DNA from: Ustilaginoidea virens | Taxonomy: Eukaryota; Ascomycota; Sordariomycetes; Hypocreales; Clavicipitaceae | Direction of reading: 5' to 3' | NCBI RefSeq assembly: GCF_000687475.1 | Contig: NC_057317.1 | Location: 1,302,001 to 1,366,000 of the forward strand | DNA length: 64,000 nucleotides | Part shown: positions 48,407 to 58,202 of the stretch, in pieces | How the letters are laid out: every line of letters starts with the position of its first letter | Numbering within the stretch: the first letter of the stretch is position 1 | Translations under genes and position numbers: made by a program | Notes under the pieces: model-generated | What the model was told of the DNA's origin: nothing | Databases searched by the model: none | The model's input: the letters and a program-made list of their open reading frames with translations, nothing else

Positions 48407-50023
48407 GTCTACGGTATTACTACCCTCGTGAGAATCGTCCCTATTAACGGAGTTGCGCCATCGAAAGTTCCTAGATCGTTCGTATCGGGTCGCATAGTAA
48501 ATCGTCCGGTACTAATAGGTATTTAGGTCCCCGTTTGCTATTACATTAGATTCGTCGCCATATCATCCAGAGGACCAATAGATAGGAATACGCCTATCGC
48601 CTGGGGCCCTCCTATGACCCTATCAGGTCTATCCCCAGCATCTACTAAAGACCTCAGAAGTGCCAGGCGCAGAGGAGGTTCCCAGCCAGAAACGCTATCG
48701 CGGCCGCCACAGTCTATACCCTCCTTAGGACAATCGCGTATTTCCCCCCCTAGCTCTAAGCTTATTATTATTTCCGACAATAACAAGAATTCGGCAGAGC
48801 CCTTATCGCCTAATATAGGGGCCCTATTGTCCCCCTTGCGTTCTCCCGCCCCTTTTTATATAGGAGTCCCATCGTTAATAGGGGAAACGCTAATAAAAAC
48901 TTCTTCTTTAACGGCTATTACGCCTAAGACCCCATCTAAAGCACTATTAGCTCCCTCCTCGTCTACACTTACGCCCCAAACACCTTCGCGCATAAAGAAA
49001 ACGCCGCCCTCGCCTACTATTAGATCATTATATCAGCAGTTACGAAAGAAGCGCGCTATAGGAGAGTTCCTCATCTAGAGGGATTCTAAGGGATTAAGTG
49101 CCGACGATATCGAAGAAGTAGAGTATGCCTATATCGCCTGCACACAGCATACTATAGATACTAGAGAATATATCGTCTGCATATAGTCCGGTCGCTCCTA
49201 GGCTTATATTCGATGCCATTAAAAACATAAGACGTACATCTAGTGCAAGTATGTAATATCGACAAACCCCTAACTGCGGCGGGTGATAAAGCGCATCGTC
49301 CGTATAGCACAAAAGAAATAAAGCATTAAGGAGGCCGCCCGTCCGAAGGTAGGGGATATCCTAGGCCGAAAGGCCCGTCTTCGCCCTAAGTTCAATACGC
49401 TATATCGTCAATAGGATAAACTATAGGCTACAGCACAAGAGCATACTATAACAGCCTTTTCTGCATACGCCCCGGCTGCCAATATCAGCAGGTCGACTCC
49501 CACTACGCCTATAACGACTATTATTCCCTCTGCCTCGTCTATTAGGTCCCGACAGGCTAGCAGCAACTCTATAGCTCCTATTATATAACTGCTCGCGGAG
49601 TAACAATAAGATATGCGGATTATAGCAGAGGCGATAACTAGCTTTGCACATCAGGTCACCCCCGCTATACCTACGCCCTATACTCCGCCTACTTCCCCTT
49701 AGTTAGTGTCCTCCCTATATACCGGTATAGCCTCGCCTTAGGCCCCTATACCGACGACCGCGCCGCAAGCCGAGGCCGGTTCTATTACTACCGGCCCGGC
49801 ATTATAAGTATATCCCCCCAGACCTATTATGCCCCATTATAGGTACCCAAGCCATACTATGCCTAGTTAGTATCCGCCAATTATGCCGCCAATGCCGCCG
49901 CTACCTTTCCTACCCTACTATCCCATAATCCCTCCCCTTCCCCTATATACCCCCCCACCGAATCCCATAAGGAGGCAAGAGAATACCGATAAGGGTAAGG
50001 GTAGCAGGGGCAGTAGGAATTAA
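48407..50023 (+). pseudogene. Antisense ancestral ORF inside gypsy F (RIP-broken)
   Basis: On the strand opposite to gag-pol, one frame of about 538 codons runs from 48407 to a TAA at 50021-50023. About 17 internal stops occur, all TAA or TAG and none TGA, as expected if Gln codons suffered CpA-to-TpA change. Ordered features: a Ser/Pro-rich N-terminus (open piece 48614-49078, MTLSGLSPASTKD..), a middle part with repeated C/Y-I-x-C pairs (about 49128-49253) and basic residues, a Gln-rich part, and a Pro/Tyr/Met-rich end (about 49810-49970). It lies between the chromodomain end and the polypurine tract. I recognise no family. The start codon is unclear (ATG 48614 or further upstream), and so is the function. 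Confidence 0.65.
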
Positions 50024-50130
50024 AAAACACAAAAGCAGGGCTAGAATTGCTAAGAAATAAAAGATAAATACTAAAACTTACTAGATTATTTTGCTAAAAA
50101 CGAAAAGGATTAGTTTTTTTTTTTTTTTTT

Positions 50131-53100
50131 TTATATTATTAGACGATATTAAGGTTATAGGTCCGAAATCCGATCCCGAGGCTATATAGGTCCATTATGC
50201 ATCCGAATATCCCCCTATTTAGCCTCAAATGCCTTTTATGCCGCTATCTCTAAGAAGTTCTCTAGGGGTTCCTATATAGGTAAGTCGTATCTTTTCTATT
50301 TAACAAGTATATTACGGTTCCGCCCCCGACCTTAGGCATTCCTCGCAGTAAAAATCTCTTCTACTTCGTATTCCTTATATAGCCGATTAAAGTCCTAGGG
50401 TAGTATAAGTAGGGGGCTAGGTTATATATCGGTTACCTCCTGACTTAGTAGTAGGTTAAAAGCCGCTCGTTCGATTAGATTAATATAGAAAACTAGATAA
50501 ATACCCTACAGGATATCAAATCGAATATTAAGCAGAGATAGTACAGCTATAACTATATACTTTACCGAGACCTAATCGAGCTTCTTATAAGGCCGGTTTA
50601 TCTTAATATTGCATAAGGTAAGCCACACCCAATCCCCGACTTAAAAACGTTCCGCCAGACAACGCAAATAGTTAGTTGCGTCCTACTACTGCTGCTATGT
50701 AAAGGCGATGGCGGCTTAGGCTACTTCCCATCCCTTATAGAGGGTAGCTAAGAATAGGGCGGCCTGCCCTTTTAGGGTTATTAAACTTAATATTATATCC
50801 AGAGGCAATATAACTATTAGAATATTAAATCCATTAAAGAGCTAATTAGGACTAAAACCGGTTACTAATAATATCCGGTTATTCAATACTAGTTAGCATA
50901 CCGTAAGGTGTTTTAGCTAATCATATTAGTTAAAGGAGACTATAATACGTAAGATAGCCTAGACCTTTTGGTTTATCCATTCTATACCGCTATCGGTCTA
51001 AGGGTGATATACAGTCGAGAGGAGTTATTCGGTCCTAATTAAATTGCAAAGTATAGTCCAAAATTATCCTACCTAGTTAGATCCTCGGTCGCTAATAATT
51101 TCTTTAGGGAACCTATAGAAATACTATTAGCACTATTAGAACCGTTCTATATAGTCTTCCGCTTTTATAGAGTGCATTGCCTCAAGCTAGATATACTTCG
51201 ATAGGCGATTAGTAATAACTATAAGGAATCGCGGGTCAGATACATTATATATAGGAAGATCTATTATAAAGTCGATGGAAATCTGCGACCAAAATCGGTC
51301 TAGGATAGGTAATAGCTATAGTAGGCCCTGGCGTAACTATCGGCTCTTATATGCCCTACGGCATCGGCAATTCCAGATATATCTCGCTACCGCTAAAGAT
51401 ATATTATTGAAGTGGTAGTCTCGATATAACAACTAGAATATAGTATTCTTCCCTAGATGGCCCGCAGTAGGTGATTTATGGTATCGCTATATAACCATAG
51501 TGGTTAGGGGTTCAAAAGAAGGGAGCTATATCCGCCCCCGGTAGAGAAGCGCGCCGTAGGCATTTAGGGTGTAATCTATAATCTATTCTCTTATTAAAGC
51601 CTTAGTCGGAAAGCGTCTCTCGCCTTTCGCTATTACTACCTAGCGTGCCCTATACGTTTCATCCTTGGCTATAGCATGATCCTAGAGTGCCTAGAGGTAG
51701 GAGTCGGCGAAAATGCGCGAGCTATTAAGTAAGCTAAATCCCGAAGGTATAGGTATAAGAACCGGTTCGGTAGTCGAGTCTAGGTAGAGTACTAAAATCG
51801 ATAGTAATTTTAAAATCTAGCCAATCCTTAGTATCGTATTACTAGCTTCCTATTCCTATTAAGATAGCGTATTAGGACGTTAAGCCTGCGATCCTAGCCT
51901 ATACTAAAGATAGAAATTAAAGAGCGCTAGTATTTCAGCCCATTTAGCCTACCATTCTGATATTTTACGGGGTTAAGTAAAGTACTCTAGATTTTTATAG
52001 TCCATAAGAATAGTAAATAGGGAGGCCACTAATTGGAGTTTAGCTAACCACGCCTTAAGACAAGAGATAACAGTAAGAAGCTCCTTATCGTGAATTATAT
52101 AGTTCCATTCGGCATCCGTTAGGCGTGCAGAATAATATATAATAGGGTAGAGGACTTTATCCTCCCTAATTTAAGAGAGGCAGCCACTAAGAGCGGTACT
52201 AGAGCTATCTACTTCGAGAATCGTCTCCTTATTGGGGTCCTATTGAGCGAGAATTAAGTATAAGATAAAGCGATGCTTAAGCGCCTAGAATGCCTTTTCT
52301 TCCTTATCTAACTATTAGAAGGGAACCCCCTTCTTTATCAACTTAACTAAGGGTTCGGCAAATTGGAAAAAGTTAGGGATAAAATTGCAGTAAAAATTTG
52401 CGAAGCTAAGGAAGCTTTAGACCCCCTTTAGTTTCGTAGGGGCTTCCTAGTTCTAGATAGCCTTAATCTTTTCGGGGTCTAGGCAGATCTTTTTTCCTAC
52501 CATTATAATATAACCTAGATACCGGACCTCTGTTACAGCAAAATCATACTTCTCTAAGTCTAGGTTAAGACTGGCATCTTAAAGTCGTTAGAGCATATCC
52601 TTAATGCGTCCCATATGGTCCTCCCTTAATCCCGAGGTATAAATGAGGATATTATTAAGGTATGCAGTCGCAAAATCCCTAAGTGTATTTCTTAAGGCCC
52701 TATTAATATATCGTTAGAACGTTATAGGGGCTCCAGTAAGGCCAAAAGGTATAATAAGCTACTTAAAGAGGCCGAATCGCGTGCGGAATACAGTAAGGTA
52801 TTTATCGCCTTCTGCTATACGGATTTTATAGAATGCCGTATGTATATCGACTTTAGTAAACTACTTCGCCTGGGATAAAGATCGTAAGGTCTCCTTAATG
52901 AGCGGGAGGGGGTATCGGTCTTAGGCTATGACTTTATTTAGGGCTCGGTAATCTACGTAAAAACGCCACCCTCTATTCCCTTTCCTTACTAGGAGGACTA
53001 GAGCTGCCACTAATAAGGAACTCGCCTAAATTTATCCTTTATCTATAAGGTCGGTTATTTATCTCCGAACCTTAAGAAGCTAGTCCCGTGGCATATTATA

Positions 53101-54965
53101 TAATAGGCCCTAAGGTAGGTCTAGTATGCTTCCATCCGGGGCCTTCTTAAGCCAAATATAATGGTCTAATATACTCTGGTATAGAGGAAGGCCGGAGGCC
53201 TTTTCTTTATTAAATAGGTCGCTAAATTCCTATAACTCTAGGGGTAGTCCCTACGGCTTCTGCAGAGATGGTGTAGGGTCCTAATATAGCGGAAGCGTAA
53301 TGCAGAGAATATGCATTATCTCTTGCAGGCTTATAGTAATAAAAGAGGTCGATTGGTCTTTAGAACGCTTCGCCTGCTGGAGCATACTATAGAAGACTGA
53401 ACTAAGAATATTAACCGCGGCGGGACTAGACTATCGTACTGCTGATTCTTAGACGATAAGATTGCCCGCCGCTCCGATCTATATCCGGCGTCGTTTCGCT
53501 TATAATATAATATTGCGGTGTTCCATCTAAAAGAGACCTAAGATAATATTATGGGTAAGGCCTGGGATCATATAAAGTATAACTGTAGAAGGCCAGCTAT
53601 TAATATTAATATCCACGCGAATGATATACATAATAAAGGAAGTCGCTTTCTTACGTTCCCCTAAACGGCTCTGAATCTCTACTGCCGTTCCGATTTTCCT
53701 GCGTTATAGCAGGCGGATAGGTTGGAGACCTAACCGTTATACTGTTTTTTCGCTTATAGCGCTATAGCAATTACAACCCGAGTCGATTAAGGTATCAATA
53801 AAAGTATAAGATTTATATAATATCGGTACTAAAAAGGGGTGCCTATCTATTCGTTTTATAATCTCTTTTATCTCTTTTATATAGGGTCCTTTTCGTAATC
53901 GATTAGGGTTCTAGGCGTATATTTTAAGCCCTCTCGCGAGATTAGGCTTAAGGGCTAGTCTTTTCCCTAAGAGTCGTTACTATTATTATCTTTAGCAGCC
54001 TAAGAGTCTACTATAGCCACCTTAACCATTCCCAGTCTATAGGCCCTTTACAAACAGCATTTTTATATATAGTAGGTGGAAGCACTATAATAAAGATAAA
54101 GGTCCTTCTCCCGTCGCTCATTAAGGACCTCTTATAAGACCTATTCGGCTATATATTGCTTACTTTTTGAAGTAAGCTAGTTAACGCCTATTATCCGTAT
54201 ATTACCCTCTGCGTCCCGGTTATTATTTTATCGATCGCGAGGAGGACTAGGGTGGCACCCAGTGGTTAGGCTAGTCTTAAGGTTAATAGCAATTTAACGA
54301 TAGCGGTCGACTGCTATATAGTAGTTATTACGGGAGACCCTAAGTCCGATGATCTTATCGGCCATCCTGGCATTTAATGCAGAACGGAGGTATTCGAGTT
54401 TCACTTCCTTAGGCCAGCTAATTCCTCCTATAAGCGCTAGTTTTTCCTTAAATCGGACGAAGAAAGTAGCGAAAGGTTCTTTAGGGCCTTAGCGTAAAGA
54501 GTGCTTAAGTTTAGTAATCGTGCGGTCCTATCGATGCGGGTCCTTAAAGAAACATTAGAGGTATTTAAAGAACTTCACTATATTATAATCGCAGGCCTCG
54601 CCATTCTTAAAAAAGGCTGCGATTTGTAATTAGACCATAGAAGATAGGTTTTGGAAGATAAATATCTATTGCGTCTTTTCGTCCCTAATAAAGTCCTTAT
54701 CGACCTCGAGCTTATATTATATAAAGGTTCGCTAGGCGGTAAATATTGTCTTTTTGCCGTTAAAAGGGTCCCCTATCGGGATCGGCTTACGCTTAAGTTG
54801 GGTATGAGCCGTATCGAGAGTGGTAAAGGGAATAGGTCCGCCCTATTATGTTACTAGGACCGGTTAGTATTCCGGTTGGGGTTTGCTCGCCTGCTCTGCG
54901 AGATAAGCCTGTAAAGAGTTCATCTGCGATTGAATCTATTATATGCCTTCGGAAAGTTGCTGCAT
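50131..54965 (-). pseudogene. Chromovirus Gag-Pol of gypsy F, RIP-inactivated
   Basis: Gag starts at ATG 54965 (MQQLSEGI..); its core (PKEPFATFFVRFKEKLALIG, about 54440-54500) is typical of fungal gypsy Gag. A decayed zinc knuckle is near 54050. Then a protease region; reverse transcriptase with WRFYVDYRALNKV (about 52970), the FGLTGAP..FQRYI block and YLDDILIY changed to YLNNILIY; RNase H (about 52250-51900); integrase with an H-H-C-C region (about 51470-51340), SIDFI and SDRGS motifs (about 51280, 51090); and a chromodomain YEVEEIFTARNAQGRGRN (50310-50370). Stops replace Gln or Trp throughout. Whether gag and pol share a frame was not resolved. Confidence 0.88.
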
Positions 54966-55103
54966 TTAGGTATATATGTTACGTCGGGGGCGCTGCTGCC
55001 CCGTGCCGTCTGCCCCCGTCTCATTGGGCGCGCTTATTTCGATATTGTGTAACGCTTGTATTATTGGTTCTATAACACGGAGTTATAACAGCAAGGCTAA
55101 GAG

Positions 55104-55176
55104 AGTCTATTTAAATGTAAAGGACTGGCCCTAGGGCGACTGCAAATAGGCGTTAATAATATATATTAAATAGACT
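55104..55176 (-). promoter_or_regulatory. Self-primer pair of gypsy F (PBS and LTR complement)
   Basis: Directly after the 5' LTR (minus strand, from 55115) comes TTTAAATAGACTCTC. Its bases at 55114-55104 are perfectly complementary over 11 nt to AGTCTATTTAA in the LTR (55176-55166). A TATA box (TATAAATA on the minus strand, 55228-55221) lies about 45 nt upstream of that LTR segment, so the transcript may begin with the complementary sequence. This is the arrangement of Tf1-like self-primed elements. Confidence 0.65.
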
Positions 55177-55359
55177 AAAGAGGAAAGAAAAAGATCCAAA
55201 TAGGAACCTTCTATCTAGTCTATTTATATCCCGATTATAATACGTATCGGAGTCCTAGTATAGTCCTGTGACTCCGTCTGTTGCCCTTCTTAGGCTAGAC
55301 GCGGGCGCAGCCCGAGTCCTAGCCACATTGTGGCGCGGGCGTAGCCCGAGCCCGTGACA
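55116..55359 (-). repeat. 5' LTR of gypsy element F
   Basis: 244 bp, same ends as the 3' LTR (TGTAAAGGACTGG..GCCCGTGACA on the plus strand), next to TSD GTAAT. Confidence 0.93.
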
Positions 55360-55364
55360 GTAAT

Positions 55365-56900
55365 ACATCTTAGTATCGCCGATTAGCATAATTTAAAAGG
55401 CTCTTATGAGTATATAATCGGGCAATCCTAGAAGGCGGTACTTGCTCTTAAAGGATACTACCTTTGGTATAAGGAAGTTATCTATTTTGCCGCTATATCT
55501 ATCCTCTGTACGATAGCTGCGTAAGAGGTCAGATATCTTCTTCGAAATATTATTAAACCCGGCCTCTATATAGGCTCTTTAGGTATAATCTTCTTGGTGG
55601 TATTCCGGAGGGTATTCTAGAACGGCTTATCGGTAGCCTTGCGGTAGGCTGGCGGGATCTCTAGCTGGGTTATCCTATAACCCGGGTCGGTCTAGGTTTA
55701 CCGGTCCTTCCGTTAAGATGGTCCGTTTATCGGCCTGGGTAGGCCGATAGTGCCGGGAGGGGTCTAGTGCCGTGCCTATCTTTAGCATTATCGGATGAGG
55801 CATTGGAGCCAGTGGTTGAGGCATCCGGGCCTATGGGTTGTGGCTGCGATACTATGATTCGTGATATCTGGTATCAAGGGCAGCTATTTTATCAATATTA
55901 GGGGCTTGCCCTATGCCGCTGGTAGCGGTATGTCGGGGGATATTAATATTAGTGGCTTGGAGGGTATCGCTAGTAACTTCAAGGGTGTTGCCGTCGGCGC
56001 TCTCTGTTGATTAAAGCATATTATTGGGGCCTATAACCTGACCTCTGGTCCTTATGGGCATACTATGATTCCGAGGGGCATTAGAATAGCCGCTTCGGCT
56101 AGCTCGGCTAGGGGTATAACCCCTAGGATAAAGTATTTGGTCGGTCGGGCTATAGTTATCGTCCGTTGTGTGCTATTGTTGTTGTCGGGAGCTTTCCCCT
56201 GTCTTAAATAGCGGCCTATAAATAGGCGCTTTCCCTTTCTGTTATAGCGGCCGGCCCCTTTCTTCTTCGGTATTAATAGGAATAGGGGCTTTCTTTAACG
56301 TAGATAGAGGGATGAGGGGTTATTATGCCGTTGGTATTGTAAAGTCCCTAGGGGTCGAAGGGGCTTATGAAGGTCTTCGCGAGGGTAATCGCGAGGGTGT
56401 TCGTAACGGCAATCGCAAGGGTATTCGTAATGGTATCCATAAGGGTATTCGAACAATTATAGTAGGGAGTGAATTCCTCGAGCTTATAATAAAGGGGGCA
56501 TCCTGGTTCATTTGCATCTCCCGTTCGGTATAAGCAGTAGGGACTAATTGTTCCCTATCTGGGTTTAACCGGGATATGAAGGTCTTACGTGTAAGTTAGA
56601 GGTCTATTTCTTCTTAAGGCCATTCAGGCATATACTCTTGTTGTATATAGTGGAGAAGGGTCCTGATTGTTGATGATCCTATGCTTCCAATATACACCCC
56701 ACGTTCCCGTAGGGTTATTCGGAATTCCCGTAGGAGCCGTTTATTGATATGGCTGAATAGTTCCTCGGTCTACTTATTATAATCCTTACAGAATTATTCC
56801 TATAGATTATCATCCTTCTCATCGCCTATTGTGTAACTATTGATGAGGTAGGCGATATAATTATGTAACTATTCGTCCGTAGTATTTATAGGGTCAATTT
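55365..56900 (-). pseudogene. Family B copia Gag, N-terminal part (B2)
   Basis: Continuation of the B2 Gag frame on the far side of F. The N-terminal part near 56880-56600 reads FRITLRERGVYIGSIGSSTI, matching the equivalent FRTYLRDHGIYIGALGSITI of B1 (34670-34610), but surrounding sequence has diverged. A 12-18-bp tandem array (about 56376-56452) lies within Gag. The start codon is not identified. Confidence 0.6.
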
Positions 56901-57864
56901 AGTCTATCGAATCGATCTAGTCTTTTGTGATAATCTTAGCGAAAGGGTTGAGCTTTTCTAGTAGTAGTGCCTCTATTATGATATTAATAGAGGTAAGGAT
57001 GAGGTGGAAAAGGCAGAGAGATAGGGAGCGTTTAGTATAGGTATTAAAAGAAAGTAATTAAAAAAAGAGAAGTAATTGATAAAGGAAGGTAGTAAATTGA
57101 TAAAGGAAGGAAGGAAAAAGGAAGCAATTATCGAGTAGAATATTATAGGCGTTTCGATTGCTTATTTGACTAACGGTAAATAGGTTCTTTACCGTTATGA
57201 GGCTCTAAGTCGCTTGCGTAAGAACCTGCGTTTGTGCCTACTAATAGTATCACGATAGATTTGGCGTTCCGTAGTTCCCGGCACAACTAAAGATATCGTG
57301 ATATTCAGCGATCGTTACTAACTGACACAATTAATCAGTATGATGTTGGCGATTGTTCCTTATGATAGACGAGTAGGGAAGGTTAGACACAATCAATTTA
57401 TCCCTTGGTCCGTAATATATAAGCCGTACCCCCCCGGCTTCACCCTCCTCTCACTTCTCACCCGACAAGATCACCGACCCGGACCCGATATTCCGGGACT
57501 TCTCGCTCGCACTCTTCCCATGCAATTCCGCCAGATATGGTCCTAAGCGGCTGCGCACCCTACTCTCTCACGCACCGGATACCCGCCGCCCCCGATGCGG
57601 GGCGACAAAAAGCAGAAATCAAGAAAGCAGGAAGGGTTTTCCTCCCGGCTACCGGGTTTTTCCCTTTCCGAATTATCTATATAGAAGTACTAGATAGGTT
57701 ATTTAGCTTTAAATAGCCTCTAGCGTAATTTAATAATAATAATATATAAGCCGTTTCGACTGAATTAGGCTAAATCACATTCCTTATTAGCACGATCTTT
57801 TTAAATCGCCTCTTCTTATTGTCCTAGCTAATCTGTGAAGTGAACTTCAACTTCACTGATCAGT
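56900..57864 (-). other. 5' untranslated leader of copia element B2
   Basis: About 960 bp between the Gag region and the 5' LTR; it is longer than the B1 leader and mostly not alignable with it. It holds A-rich/GGAAGG repeats (about 57045-57120) and a GC-rich, non-RIP-like patch (about 57425-57640). Next to the LTR there is an inverted repeat built on GAAGTGAACTTC and CTGATCAG. No gene is supported. Confidence 0.55.
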
Positions 57865-58202
57865 GTTGGTTGCATCAAGGGGTACCCAGTTGTACGTAGG
57901 GTTGCGCGCGTGGTATTAAGTACCATGAGGTCACCGGTTAAAGGTATGATTACTTCTTTGATTATGACTGACTAACTAAGAGGAAAGAAAGGAAGCAAAA
58001 GAGTAATTACACGATGTGGCCTTTTTGTGCGTGCCGTAGTCACGTGCATCGGCGCGGTCGGGCCGGGCTGCCCGCGTGCCCTACCGGGCTTAGGGGCATA
58101 GGGGCAAAAGGGGCAAAAGTGGCCACATCGTGCGCAACGGGTGTGCGCGGCACATCCGTCGCAATGTGCCCAATTGGGCACCTTGCGACAGCGATTCCGA
58201 CA
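57865..58202 (-). repeat. 5' LTR of copia element B2
   Basis: 338 bp, TGTTGGTTGC..ATTCCGACA on the plus strand, followed by TSD GATAT. Confidence 0.92.

Larger units (their letters stand above)
47747..55359 (-). mobile_element. Complete Ty3/gypsy chromovirus F
   Basis: 7613 bp with two 244-bp LTRs (47747-47990 and 55116-55359) and a perfect TSD GTAAT (47742-47746, 55360-55364) in B2 Gag. Minus-oriented: gag, protease, reverse transcriptase, RNase H, integrase, chromodomain (50131-54965), then about 2.1 kb with an antisense frame, then the polypurine tract AAGGAGGAGAAGGGGGGTA (minus strand, ending at 47991). Typical gypsy coding plus this extra segment accounts for the length. It is the youngest insertion on the B2 branch. 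Confidence 0.95.
42791..58202 (-). mobile_element. Copia family B element B2 (contains nested gypsy F)
   Basis: Inverted LTRs 42791-43129 (339 bp, 3') and 57865-58202 (338 bp, 5'), perfect TSD GATAT (42786-42790 and 58203-58207) in A3. Without F and its TSD copy it is about 7.8 kb, some 0.5 kb more than B1, mainly in a divergent 5' leader that holds a GC-rich patch (about 57425-57640). LTR and Gag differences from B1 suggest a separate subfamily. Confidence 0.93.
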
